A stretch of 39,794 bases of DNA from Candidatus Martarchaeota archaeon (GTDB lineage: Archaea > Micrarchaeota > Micrarchaeia > Micrarchaeales > CABMGC01). Made by a program: the position numbers and the translations under genes. Below the pieces are notes generated by a model. It searched no databases, had not been told where the DNA came from, and saw only the letters and a program-made list of their open reading frames with translations. This document shows positions 1 through 8,164 of this stretch, piece after piece; position 1 is the first letter of the stretch; each line of letters starts with the position of its first letter. The DNA lies in NCBI GenBank assembly GCA_023379055.1, contig JAMCSX010000016.1, positions 1-39,794 of the forward strand, written 5' to 3'.

Positions 1-517
1 CTATAAGCACCTTGGCCAGGTCCCGTGCCTTTCTTATCTCTTCAAGCTTGTTGTCTACGATTATTGGAAACTCAGTAGCGTTGGTGCTATGCCTGGACTT
101 TACAGCAGTAGCATTTGAGCTTCCTGCTATTGCAGATCTTATCGCAGCAGCGTACTCTTTGTTGTTTATCAGCTCCTCTATCCTTTTTTCTATTCTGTGC
201 GGTGTTGCGCGGTGTCCCTTGACTGCAGATGGTATCCTCCTCACATCTCCCTGCGCGCCGCCTCCAAGTTTCTGGCGCGGCCTTATTGCTATACCCATAT
301 GCCTTCCTCTTCTGTATGCTGCGCTGTATTTCCCCACATATACCGCGGTGGTCTGCAAACCTGCAAGCAGGAAGTGCCCCTGCGGCTGGTAGTCCCTGCT
401 CTGCTCTGAAAGGAGCGCCCTTCTTACAATGTCTCCCCTCCATTCTCCGGAGAACACCTTTGGAAGTTCAATGCTCTTTTCAACCTTTCCATCAAGCCCA
501 TATACGTTCATAATCAT
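1..517 (-). CDS. rpl4: 50S ribosomal protein L4 (L4e), 3' end outside window
   Basis: Large-subunit protein that lines the exit tunnel. The minus-strand frame begins MIMNVYGLDGKVEKS and continues through a basic region (residues ~60-85, with RPRQKLGGGAQGDVRR) as in archaeal/eukaryotic L4 proteins. About 172 codons are present and the frame runs off the window at base 1. Two starts are possible: ATG at 517, which shares one base with the rpl3 stop (TGATG), or ATG at 511 (MNVYGLDG), closer to the family start. It follows rpl3 directly, the usual order at the head of the archaeal S10 ribosomal operon, and should be cotranscribed and translationally coupled to it. Identification rests on sequence plus position. 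Confidence 0.9.
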   Translation of the reverse strand, partial: MIMNVYGLDGKVEKSIELPKVFSGEWRGDIVRRALLSEQSRDYQPQGHFLLAGLQTTAVYVGKYSAAYRRGRHMGIAIRPRQKLGGGAQGDVRRIPSAVKGHRATPHRIEKRIEELINNKEYAAAIRSAIAGSSNATAVKSRHSTNATEFPIIVDNKLEEIRKARDLAKVLI

Positions 518-1479
518 CAATTCTTTGCAGATACAGAGATATAATTTACCTGTGGTTCCTTCTTTGGAGCCGTATTTCTAAGTGCCTTCCTGAATCTTAT
601 AAGCCGCTTTGAAGGTCCGGGAATTGAACCGTCAAGCATAATGAAGTCGTTCTTTACCACCCCATAGTTTAGGAATCCTCCCTTCACGTTAACGCTCTGC
701 GCGTCCTTTTCGGTTCCTATCTTGAGCACCCTCTTGTTGAGCTCTGTCCTGTAATTATACCCCATGTGGCCTGAATGCGGCACAGTAAACATTACCTTTG
801 CCGGGTGCCATGGCCCGAGCACTCCGACATGCCTTATCTTGCCAGTTGCTTTGCGCGTGTTCCTTGCGACTCCGAACCTCTTTATCACTCCTGCCCATCC
901 CTTGCCCTTGGATATGCTTATAACGTCGACATAATCGCCTACCCCAAGTATGTCTGATATCCTTATCTCCTTGCCGATCCATTTCTCTACAAACGCTGCC
1001 TTGTCAACGGTGTTCTTTCCGCCAACATGTACCTCGAATCTCATAACACGCTTGTTCCCGAATCCAAGATTGCTGGCGTCTATGAATGCAAGTGCAGATA
1101 CGTCGGTGAACTCTGCTGCCTTTGATTTCAGGTCTGCGAGATTTGCAGAAGGCTTGCTTATGCCCAACCGCTTTGCGAGGGACCCGTCATATGCCTCTGC
1201 TGCCGGCTCCGCATACAGGTATTTCTTCCCGTAAAGCCTCATGCCATATATGTAAACCTTTGGCATTTCAAGTATTGTTACCGCCCTTGACACCTCGGTA
1301 CCCTTAGAAGGCGACTCGCTGTCGTCCATCATCATTACATGTGACATGCCTGCCTTGAATGCAACTGCCCCTAAAAATCCGGGCTCAGCTACTTCTGGCC
1401 AGGATCTTATCCTAGGCATCTGCTTTTTGGCGCGCCTGTGCGGCCAAAATTCCATAGAACCTCTACGCATATTGCTCAT
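517..1479 (-). CDS. rpl3: 50S ribosomal protein L3 (L3e)
   Basis: 320-aa large-subunit protein that binds near the 3' end of 23S rRNA and reaches toward the peptidyl-transferase centre. The N-terminus (MRRGSMEFWPHRRAKK) and the stretch GFLGAVAFKAGMSHVMMMDD are characteristic of archaeal/eukaryotic L3. A basic segment with GHMGYNYRTELNKRVLKIG lies around residues 235-255. Length fits the archaeal family (about 320-350 aa). It is the first gene of a minus-strand operon, followed by rpl4 with a one-base overlap. The start is the ATG at 1479; a TATA-like element about 50 nt upstream supports it. Confidence 0.96.
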   Translation of the reverse strand: MSNMRRGSMEFWPHRRAKKQMPRIRSWPEVAEPGFLGAVAFKAGMSHVMMMDDSESPSKGTEVSRAVTILEMPKVYIYGMRLYGKKYLYAEPAAEAYDGSLAKRLGISKPSANLADLKSKAAEFTDVSALAFIDASNLGFGNKRVMRFEVHVGGKNTVDKAAFVEKWIGKEIRISDILGVGDYVDVISISKGKGWAGVIKRFGVARNTRKATGKIRHVGVLGPWHPAKVMFTVPHSGHMGYNYRTELNKRVLKIGTEKDAQSVNVKGGFLNYGVVKNDFIMLDGSIPGPSKRLIRFRKALRNTAPKKEPQVNYISVSAKN

Positions 1480-1523
1480 TTTAGCAACCTTGAAATCTGA
1501 AAAAGCGCACTTACTATTCCTTT

Positions 1524-1540
1524 GTATATATTTATTAAAG
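1524..1540 (-). promoter_or_regulatory. Probable TATA box of the rpl3-rpl4 operon
   Basis: On the minus strand this reads CTTTAATAAATATATAC, an A/T-rich archaeal TATA-like element. Its centre is about 50 nt before the rpl3 ATG, so a start point 25 nt downstream would leave a leader of about 25-30 nt. The ~165 nt between rpl3 and the HMG-CoA reductase stop hold no gene that I can see. Confidence 0.5.
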
Positions 1541-1644
1541 TATCGGGAAGATGAAGGATCGGGTCAGGTTAGCGCAAGATTGTGCGGAAAATGATCCCCA
1601 GTCCTTTTGGTTTGGACTCGAAATTGCGGAAGAAATGGGATTGC

Positions 1645-2955
1645 TTATGCCCCTGGCCTGTTCCTCCCGAGCTCTTGGTGCGCCTTGCCGAGCTCCCTGG
1701 TGGCAAGCGCTGATAGGAGGTTCAGCTCTCCGGAGACAACAATTGCAGCTATTATCTCTGCAAATTTTAGGGCATTGTCACCGCTTGGATCCCCTGCACC
1801 AGCAACCCCGATTATTGAGAGTGCCTCCCTCTGCGTGGGCAGGCCGGTGCCGCCGCCTATTGTGCCTATCTCAAGCGAGGGCAGTGTCACAGATATGTAA
1901 AGATCCTTTCCGCGCACTTCGGTTATTGTGTATCCGCTGCTGCTCTCTATAACCTGCGCAGCGTCCTGGCCTGTGGCAAGGAATATTGCGGCTATGCTGT
2001 TTGCAAAATGTGCGTTGAACTGCGTTAAGCTTCCGGCAGTTGCACTACCTATCCAATTCTTTTTATAATTGACATCGTGCACCTGCTCTGCAGTAGTCTT
2101 AAGTACGTCTCTCAGGACTTCGGCATTTATTACTGCCTCTGCAACCACGGTCTTGCCCCTCCCTTCGAGCGCATTTACAGACGATTGCTTCTTGTCAGAG
2201 CAGAAGTTTCCGCTTACTGCGACAAGCCTTGCCGTTGGAAAATGCGCCTCTATGTATGCGCAAGCGGCCTCAGTAGCCACCGTAACCATGTTCATTCCCA
2301 TCGCATCCCCTGTCTTGTAGCTGAACCTGACGAATACGTTGTTTCCCCTTACAATAGGCTTCAGGGATTGCAATACACCGTGTTTTGTAGTCGCTCCTGC
2401 AGCAGCCTTGAGTCTTTCCAGGTTTTCTGGCAGCCATTCGTTTGAAAATCTTTCTGCGTCTACAACTGAATTGAATGTGAATACCGGCCCCCGGGTCATC
2501 CCGTCGTTTATTACCCTCACCGTGGCTCCGCCGCTGAGGTTTATCGCCTTGACCCCGCGGCCTATGCTTGCTATGAGTGCGCCCTCGGTGGTTGCAAGCG
2601 GCACGTACGCAGCGCCTTTGAAATGCCCCCCATTTACCTTTATCGGACCGACAACCCCAAGGGGAATTGCCGCCATCCCTATTATATTTTCTGCATTCTT
2701 TCCTTTTATGGACCCGTAGTCCATATGTGCAGACCCTATGTGTTCAAGTCTTGCTTCAACTAGCTTCTCTATTGCACTTCTTCTTATCTCAACAGCCTCA
2801 TTTACATCAGGTGCCATTGCATCTATCTGGTGCAGTGTAACATCTCCCAAAACAACTTTCCTTATCAGATCCCCCTTCTCGGAGTTATTCACGTGACTTC
2901 CTCTCACCCGTAAACGGCGTGGGCTTCCAATGGTGCTTTTTTGATTGGTCATCAT
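1645..2955 (-). CDS. hmgA: 3-hydroxy-3-methylglutaryl-CoA reductase (class I)
   Basis: Reduces HMG-CoA to mevalonate with NADPH, the committed step of archaeal lipid synthesis. Family landmarks in order: DANEAV-like segment at 50-58 ([11 protein letters not shown]), ENIIG at 89-93, TTEGALIAS with catalytic Glu124, DAMGMNM at 217-223, SDKKQSS with catalytic Lys at 255/256, GQDAAQ with Asp331, and the C-terminal class I His in [11 protein letters not shown] (His426). The catalytic set looks complete. The N-terminus is odd: residues ~10-22 are encoded by an IS right-end repeat (2893-2928). The native protein probably begins near [15 protein letters not shown]. Two starts are possible: ATG at 2955, or GTG at 2892, where the IS end itself supplies GAGAGGA about 7 nt upstream. 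It is divergent from the HMG-CoA synthase/thiolase operon, with an IS between. Confidence 0.95.
   Translation of the reverse strand: MMTNQKSTIGSPRRLRVRGSHVNNSEKGDLIRKVVLGDVTLHQIDAMAPDVNEAVEIRRSAIEKLVEARLEHIGSAHMDYGSIKGKNAENIIGMAAIPLGVVGPIKVNGGHFKGAAYVPLATTEGALIASIGRGVKAINLSGGATVRVINDGMTRGPVFTFNSVVDAERFSNEWLPENLERLKAAAGATTKHGVLQSLKPIVRGNNVFVRFSYKTGDAMGMNMVTVATEAACAYIEAHFPTARLVAVSGNFCSDKKQSSVNALEGRGKTVVAEAVINAEVLRDVLKTTAEQVHDVNYKKNWIGSATAGSLTQFNAHFANSIAAIFLATGQDAAQVIESSSGYTITEVRGKDLYISVTLPSLEIGTIGGGTGLPTQREALSIIGVAGAGDPSGDNALKFAEIIAAIVVSGELNLLSALATRELGKAHQELGRNRPGA
2893..2928 (-). repeat. IS right-end repeat, solo copy A
   Basis: A 36-bp sequence that matches the right end of the adjacent IS605-type element (2986-3021) at 34 of 36 positions by hand. 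It contains the self-complementary core CCGTAAACGG. It stands alone 57 bp from the true element end and reads straight into the HMG-CoA reductase frame, so it is the scar of an earlier insertion or of a one-ended event. Confidence 0.8.
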
Positions 2956-2969
2956 AAATCACGCACATC

Positions 2970-3100
2970 TATTGAAATAGGTAATGTGACATCCTCCCAC
3001 CCGTAAACGGCGTGGGCTTCCTCCGCGTCATGCAATCACTGCATCCCGCAAAGGATGTGTTTTATCGGTTCTCAGTTCTTCGATGCGGCTTTTCGATTCC
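2970..3100 (-). ncRNA. Candidate TnpB guide RNA (omega/reRNA) region
   Basis: In IS200/IS605 elements the TnpB guide RNA comes from the 3' end of tnpB through the right end, and the guide is the flanking DNA just beyond the element. Here the tnpB 3' end, the right-end repeat with its CCGTTTACGG hairpin core (2986-3021) and the flank are arranged that way. The guide would start at about 2985 and read ATTACCTATTTCAATAG. This is inference from the family; nothing in the sequence proves the transcript, and the limits are approximate. Confidence 0.35.
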
Positions 3101-4281
3101 TGTTGAATCGCAGAGGCCATATCTCCCTGAGCGTGACTTCCCCTCTGTCCGAGGGTAGCTCTATTGAGTATGTTTATTGATGCGTTTATGTCCCTGTCCA
3201 AAGTAAGGCCGCAGACATTGCAGTGGTAGGTTCTGTCTTCAAGTGTCAGCCTCCTTGCCCCTTTCTTTATGTAGTGACAGTTGCTGCATTCTTGCGTTGT
3301 ATCCCTTGGATCCACCCTTATTACCTTCATACCGGCACTTTCAGCCTTGTATGAAAGCATGTTCATGAACCTGTTCCATGAAGCATTATGAATCGCACCT
3401 GCGAGTCTGTGATTCCTTACCATGTTCTGAATGTGAAGGTCTTCCACAGCAAATGAGGCGTATCTTGAATTTACCAGTTTGCCCGATAGCTTATGTGCAA
3501 AATCGTCGGACTGGTTCGTTGTGTGTTCCCATTTCTTTGACAGCATCTCTTTTGCCATTTCCCTTCTCCTTGAGCCTTTCTTCCTCCTTGCGACTATCCT
3601 CTGCCATCTTGCAATATGTTTTTCGGACTTCTTCACGAACTTCGGCTTCTCTATCTTTTTCCCGTCCGACATTGCAACGAACGAGTGCAGTCCCACATCT
3701 ATCCCTACTGGATTGGTGTCCTTCACTTCTGGAACTTTGATGTCGTTTATGGTGGTGAAGACTGCATAATAATTTCCCCCTTCGCTCTTTATCGCAAGCG
3801 TCTTTATTGTGCCTTCTATCTTCCTGTGAAGTTCGATTCTCATTGTGCCTATCCTTGATACCCGTAGTCTATCCCTCCTTATTGAGAAGGAACCGTTGTC
3901 CTGCGGGTATGTTATTGACTTGTACCTGTCTCTTGACCTGAATCTTGGAAATCCTGCCTTTCTGTTTCCTTCCTTGAGCCTCCTGAAAAAGTTTTGGTAT
4001 GCCCTGAGAAGCCTGTATTCTATCTCGCATCTTGTCTGCGAATACAATTTCAGGTATTTCTTGTCTTCTTGAATTATCTCCTTGACAAACCTGTTGAACT
4101 GTGCAATCGATACTTTCGTCTTTCCGTTCTGGTAGGATGCGATTGACTTCTCAAGAATCTTGTTGTAGAATTGCTGTGCAAGGATCAGCCTTTCATCTAT
4201 CTCTGCCTGCCTTGTGGCATCAGGATAGATTCTGAATTTGTATGCTCTTGCCAGTTCCATGACCTTTATATCGTTATCCAT
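3028..4281 (-). CDS. tnpB: TnpB, RNA-guided endonuclease of an IS605-type element
   Basis: 417 aa, the normal TnpB size. TnpB is the ancestor-like relative of Cas12: an RNA-guided RuvC nuclease that cuts the empty donor site and favours retention of the element. Domains: N-terminal ARAYKFRIYPDATRQ (residues 11-25) as in the HTH/REC-like part; RuvC-I GIDVGLHSF with Asp195; RuvC-II FAVEDLHIQN with Glu280; a zinc finger with Cys332, Cys335, Cys354 and Cys357; RuvC-III LDRDINASINI with Asp364. All three acidic catalytic residues are present, so the protein looks active. Its 3' end runs into the right-end repeat, as expected for guide RNA production. M8 (MELARAYKF) is an alternative start. Confidence 0.95.
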   Translation of the reverse strand: MDNDIKVMELARAYKFRIYPDATRQAEIDERLILAQQFYNKILEKSIASYQNGKTKVSIAQFNRFVKEIIQEDKKYLKLYSQTRCEIEYRLLRAYQNFFRRLKEGNRKAGFPRFRSRDRYKSITYPQDNGSFSIRRDRLRVSRIGTMRIELHRKIEGTIKTLAIKSEGGNYYAVFTTINDIKVPEVKDTNPVGIDVGLHSFVAMSDGKKIEKPKFVKKSEKHIARWQRIVARRKKGSRRREMAKEMLSKKWEHTTNQSDDFAHKLSGKLVNSRYASFAVEDLHIQNMVRNHRLAGAIHNASWNRFMNMLSYKAESAGMKVIRVDPRDTTQECSNCHYIKKGARRLTLEDRTYHCNVCGLTLDRDINASINILNRATLGQRGSHAQGDMASAIQQESKSRIEELRTDKTHPLRDAVIA

Positions 4282-4310
4282 CTTTATACACTTTTCTGCG
4301 GTTCGCTCTC

Positions 4311-4351
4311 ATCCCACCCCTGAAGGGAACCCTCTGAAGAGGGCGTGGGAT
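4311..4351. repeat. IS605-type left-end hairpin
   Basis: ATCCCAC at 4311-4317 pairs with GTGGGAT at 4345-4351 and encloses two small hairpins (CCCTGAAGGG and CCCTCTGAAGAGGG). Sub-terminal imperfect palindromes of this kind are what Y1 transposases bind at IS200/IS605 left ends. A related sequence with the same flanking AGCGGGAA word (minus strand) lies beside the decayed tnpB at about 13790-13835. Confidence 0.7.
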
Positions 4352-4465
4352 TTCCCGCTCACGGTGTTAAAAGGAGAATTCAATCTTTGGTTATTGTCTA
4401 ACTCAAAGCAACAGATTAAAATACCCATCAATGTTTAAGATTAGGCATATGGATAGGAGTGAGTT

Positions 4466-6199
4466 ATGGCTAGCGTTTCTATAAGGATCTGCGGTGCGAA
4501 TGGTGACGGGGTAGAGTCGAGCGGTGCTCTTGTCATAAAAGTTGCTGCAAAGAACGGCCTGCATGTGTTCGGCTACCGTGGCTACCAGTCAATAATCAGA
4601 GGAGGGCATGTCTGGTACCAGATAAGAATAGGCGATAGTGAGCTGAGAAGCCATGGCGAAGGCATAGACATACTGATAGCACTTAACCAGGATTCGATAA
4701 ACTACCAGAAGAGCCACCTCAATCAGAATGCAATAGTGATATACGACCCATCAAAGGTCAAGGTCGATTCTCTTGATTCGTCAAGATTCGTGTTTGTGCC
4801 AATTCCGCTTCTTGACATTGCAATAGCCGCAAGCGGAGATCCGATAATGAGGAATGTTGTTGCTATAGGCGCGGCATTGAAGTTTGTTGGGATCGACATA
4901 GATGCATTCAATGAGGTAATAAGAGGGATGTTCGGAAGAAAGGGTGAGGCAGTCGTCAACAACAACATAAAGGCAGCTGCAGAAGGCTACAATTACAATG
5001 GCGTCAAGACAGCCTACAACATAAAAGGCGACGGAAAACAGAGATACGCACTTGATGGAAACACGGCACTCTCAATAGGCGCATACGCAGCTGGATGCAA
5101 GTTCTATGCGGCATATCCAATGACTCCGGCAAGTACAATACTGCAATGGTTCGCATCGCATGAGAACAAGGGAGTGATGCCTAAGCAGACTGAAGATGAG
5201 ATAGCTGCAATAAACATGACTATAGGCGCTGCAAGCGCCGGTGCAAGGGCAATGTGTGGTACAAGTGGCGGAGGATTCTCGCTCATGGTGGAGGGACTCG
5301 GGCTTGCTGGCATGCTTGAGACACCGATAGTTGTTGTGAACTCACAGAGGACAGGGCCGAGCACAGGTCTCCCTACAAAGACTGAGCAGGCGGATCTCCT
5401 TTTCGTGATGCACGCATCACAAGGCGAATTCCCCAGGATAGTTGTTGCTCCAAGGAGCGTGGCAGACAGCTTTAAGGTAACTGCAGAGGCGTTTAACCTG
5501 GCAGACAGATATCAATGCCCGGTAATTATACTCATGGATCTCTATATGTCTGAGCATATAGAAAGCGTTGAGAGACTAGATGTTGACGAAGTAGTGATAG
5601 ACAGGGGGAAGGTAGTTACGGAGAATACGGGAGGAGGAAGGTTCAAGAGATACCTTATTACAGATGATGGTATATCCCAAAGGGCGTATCCGGGATCTGC
5701 CGGGCTTGAATACGTGGCTGGCAGCGACGAGCACGACGAATTTGGAGACCTGATAAGCGATGCGTTTGCAGGCACTGACGAATCCATAGAGGTAAGGAAA
5801 AAGATGAATGCGAAGAGGATGAGAAAGATGGATACGATGCTGAAGAACGAGAAGGTATTCGTCCCGCACGTCGATGCAGATGGCGGATTTTATATTGTAA
5901 CATGGGGATCTACAACCAGCCCGGCACTGGAGGCTCTGGAGATTCTGAAATCAAAGGGGCAGTCGGTAGGATTGATTTCATTCGATTATATACTTCCGAT
6001 GGACAGCAGAAAAACATCGGATATGCTCAAGGGCAAGAAGTTGATAGATGTGGAACTGAACGGCACTGGTCAGCTTGCCAAGGTCATAAGAATGAACACA
6101 GGAATAGGGATTGAAAAGAGCATATTGAAATCTGATGGAGAGGCATTTACAGGGGAGGAAATTGCGAATGGGATTGCAGAGATAATCAAATCGTGGTAG
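4466..6199 (+). CDS. 2-oxoacid:ferredoxin oxidoreductase, fused gamma-alpha subunit
   Basis: 577 aa. Makes acyl-CoA from a 2-oxoacid, CoA and oxidised ferredoxin, together with the beta subunit that follows 4 nt later. The first ~190 residues are the gamma domain (RICGANGDGVESSG, with QSIIRGGHVWYQIR). From ~195 on comes the alpha domain, with the YPMTPAS motif near residue 217 that corresponds to the YPITP motif of archaeal enzymes, then GTSGGGFSLMVEG. The gamma-alpha fusion is the layout known from Sulfolobus-type enzymes, which accept pyruvate and 2-oxoglutarate, so the substrate cannot be told from sequence. GGAGTGA 4-5 nt before ATG 4466 is a good ribosome binding site. Position at the head of the HMG-CoA synthase/thiolase operon suggests it supplies acetyl-CoA. 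Confidence 0.93.
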   Translation: MASVSIRICGANGDGVESSGALVIKVAAKNGLHVFGYRGYQSIIRGGHVWYQIRIGDSELRSHGEGIDILIALNQDSINYQKSHLNQNAIVIYDPSKVKVDSLDSSRFVFVPIPLLDIAIAASGDPIMRNVVAIGAALKFVGIDIDAFNEVIRGMFGRKGEAVVNNNIKAAAEGYNYNGVKTAYNIKGDGKQRYALDGNTALSIGAYAAGCKFYAAYPMTPASTILQWFASHENKGVMPKQTEDEIAAINMTIGAASAGARAMCGTSGGGFSLMVEGLGLAGMLETPIVVVNSQRTGPSTGLPTKTEQADLLFVMHASQGEFPRIVVAPRSVADSFKVTAEAFNLADRYQCPVIILMDLYMSEHIESVERLDVDEVVIDRGKVVTENTGGGRFKRYLITDDGISQRAYPGSAGLEYVAGSDEHDEFGDLISDAFAGTDESIEVRKKMNAKRMRKMDTMLKNEKVFVPHVDADGGFYIVTWGSTTSPALEALEILKSKGQSVGLISFDYILPMDSRKTSDMLKGKKLIDVELNGTGQLAKVIRMNTGIGIEKSILKSDGEAFTGEEIANGIAEIIKSW

Positions 6200-6203
6200 T
6201 ATT

Positions 6204-7106
6204 ATGGCAGATGTTATAAATCCCGGAACAGGTGCAACGCCTAAGCAGAGTTTCGCATCCAGCATAAAGGGCATATGGTGTCCGGGCTGCGGAGATTGGT
6301 CTGTGCAGGCAGCGCTGACTAAGGCACTTCAGGGGATCGGCATAGAGAGGGAGAGGATCGTTATAGTCTCGGGTATTGGCTGCAGTTCTGCCATGCCGCA
6401 TCCGTTCAGCACCTATGGCATTCACAGCCTTCACGGTAGGCTTATTCCTGTTGCCACCGGAGTAAAGCTTGCAAACGATGATCTCACGGTTATAGGAACC
6501 GGAGGCGACGGAGACGGATATGGGATAGGCGTAGGCCACCTGATACACGCTGCAAGAAGGAACATAAACATAACTTACATAGTGATGGACAATGAGATAT
6601 ACGGCCTTACTACAGGCCAGGCCTCGCCCACAAGCCTGCTTGGCGCAAAGACAAAATCCACGCCATTCGGATCCATAGAGAATCCGGAGAATCCCGTGGG
6701 AATCGCAATTGCTGCAGGAGCGACATATGTTGCACGCGCTTTTTCAGGTGATCCTGTGCACATGGCAGAGCTGATAAAGAACGGCATACTGCACAAGGGC
6801 TTCTCAATAATCGACGTGTTCAGCCCATGCGTCACATTCAATAATTTGAATACATACGACTGGTTCAGGCAGAGGGTGTACAAGCTCGAGCAGGCCGGAC
6901 ACGATCCTTCAAGCATGCAAAAGGCGCTTGAAAGGTCGCTTGAGGCAGAGCAGACAGGCTGGTCGAAGATACCCATAGGCCTTTTCTACAAGACCGAGAA
7001 GCCTGCATACAGCGCACTTGACATGACGCTGCAGAAAGGCCCTCTTGTGAACCAGCCCATGCCTACAAAGCAGCAGGTCATGGATATACTTGAAGAATAC
7101 AAATAG
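6204..7106 (+). CDS. 2-oxoacid:ferredoxin oxidoreductase, beta subunit
   Basis: 300 aa, the size of archaeal beta subunits. It binds thiamine diphosphate and one 4Fe-4S cluster. IWCPGCGDW (Cys26, Cys29), SGIGCSS and a later FSPCVTF are the expected cluster ligands. The ThDP motif is seen as [10 protein letters not shown] followed about 30 residues later by [13 protein letters not shown]. It is cotranscribed with the alpha subunit (4-nt gap) and followed 5 nt later by HMG-CoA synthase. No separate delta (ferredoxin-like) subunit is encoded nearby, as in two-subunit archaeal enzymes. Confidence 0.93.
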   Translation: MADVINPGTGATPKQSFASSIKGIWCPGCGDWSVQAALTKALQGIGIERERIVIVSGIGCSSAMPHPFSTYGIHSLHGRLIPVATGVKLANDDLTVIGTGGDGDGYGIGVGHLIHAARRNINITYIVMDNEIYGLTTGQASPTSLLGAKTKSTPFGSIENPENPVGIAIAAGATYVARAFSGDPVHMAELIKNGILHKGFSIIDVFSPCVTFNNLNTYDWFRQRVYKLEQAGHDPSSMQKALERSLEAEQTGWSKIPIGLFYKTEKPAYSALDMTLQKGPLVNQPMPTKQQVMDILEEYK

Positions 7107-7111
7107 GTGTA

Positions 7112-8164
7112 ATGACGGCAGGAATAGTTGGATACGGAGTTCACATACCGATATACAGGATAAGGGTAGAAGACATAGCGAGGGTATGGAACGAGGACGC
7201 AGAGAGCATAAAAAAAGGGCTTGGAATAAAGGAGAAGAGCGTTCCAGGAAGGGACGAGGACGCTGCAACGATAGCTGTAGAGGCTGCAAGGCGGGCAGTA
7301 AGGCATGCGGGAATAGATGCACACAGCATAGGGGCCATATATGTGGGCTCAGAGTCGCATCCTTATGCGGTGAAGCCAACGGCAACCATAGTGTCAGCTG
7401 CACTTGAGGCAGGGAACAGGCTCATGGCTGCAGACCTTGAGTTTGCGTGCAAGGCCGGAACTGCAGGTTTGCAGATGGTGATGGGTCTCATAGACAGCGG
7501 AATGATAAAATACGGGATGTCGATAGGAAGCGACACGTCGCAGGGCAGGCCTGGAGATGCACTTGAGTATACTGCCAGCGCTGGCGGAGGCGCATTCATA
7601 CTCGGAAGGGAGAAGAATGAGATAATTGCAGACATAATAAAGACTGTAAGCTTCACATCCGACACTCCGGATTTCTGGAGAAGGGAGGGTGCAGGCTTTC
7701 CTTCGCATGGGGGAAGATTCACCGGAGAGCCGGGATATTTCAGGCACATAGTGCACGCAACAAAGATGCTGTTTGAGGAGACGGGATTCAAGAACTCGGA
7801 TTTTGACTATGCAGTATTTCACCAGCCGAACGGGAAGTTTCCGATTGGCGTAGCTGCACAGCTGGGGTTCACTGATGCACAGATAAAAAATGGCCTCCTG
7901 ACCCCGATAATAGGAAATACATACTCAGGCGCATCAATGATAGGCCTGGCAGCAACTTTGGATGTTGCCAGACCAGGACAGAAGATACTTGTTACAAGCT
8001 TTGGTTCCGGGGCAGGAAGCGACTCGTTTGCAATCGAGGTAACGGATAACATAGAGTCAAAGAGGAAGAACCTTGAGAAGGTAATGGACATAGTAAACAA
8101 GGACAGGACATATATAGATTATTCAGTTTACCTTAAGAACAGGAATTCTATAAGGAAGACGTAG
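7112..8164 (+). CDS. Hydroxymethylglutaryl-CoA synthase (archaeal type)
   Basis: 350 aa. Condenses acetyl-CoA with acetoacetyl-CoA to HMG-CoA. Archaeal-type features: [14 protein letters not shown] at the N-terminus, [12 protein letters not shown] (Glu81), FACKAGTAG with the nucleophilic Cys113, FHQPNGKFP with the active-site His, and [13 protein letters not shown]. Length matches the family. Its stop overlaps a GTG of the thiolase gene (TAGTG), so the two are translationally coupled. In other archaea this enzyme forms one complex with thiolase held together by a DUF35 protein; all three genes are here in that order. Confidence 0.96.
   Translation: MTAGIVGYGVHIPIYRIRVEDIARVWNEDAESIKKGLGIKEKSVPGRDEDAATIAVEAARRAVRHAGIDAHSIGAIYVGSESHPYAVKPTATIVSAALEAGNRLMAADLEFACKAGTAGLQMVMGLIDSGMIKYGMSIGSDTSQGRPGDALEYTASAGGGAFILGREKNEIIADIIKTVSFTSDTPDFWRREGAGFPSHGGRFTGEPGYFRHIVHATKMLFEETGFKNSDFDYAVFHQPNGKFPIGVAAQLGFTDAQIKNGLLTPIIGNTYSGASMIGLAATLDVARPGQKILVTSFGSGAGSDSFAIEVTDNIESKRKNLEKVMDIVNKDRTYIDYSVYLKNRNSIRKT

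Larger units (their letters stand above)
2986..4358 (-). mobile_element. IS200/IS605-type element carrying tnpB only
   Basis: The element is bounded by a right-end repeat just after the tnpB stop (2986-3021) and a left-end hairpin region (about 4311-4358). No tnpA is present, so it would need transposase in trans. The only tnpA-like gene in the window (28450) lacks its N-terminus. It lies between the divergent HMG-CoA reductase gene and the oxidoreductase/HMG-CoA synthase operon. Exact ends are not certain because I cannot compare an empty site. Confidence 0.75.

Noticed and set aside
87-443. 118-aa minus-strand frame over rpl4
   Set aside because: It is the wrong frame of rpl4; the true L4 frame runs through the same bases to the window edge.
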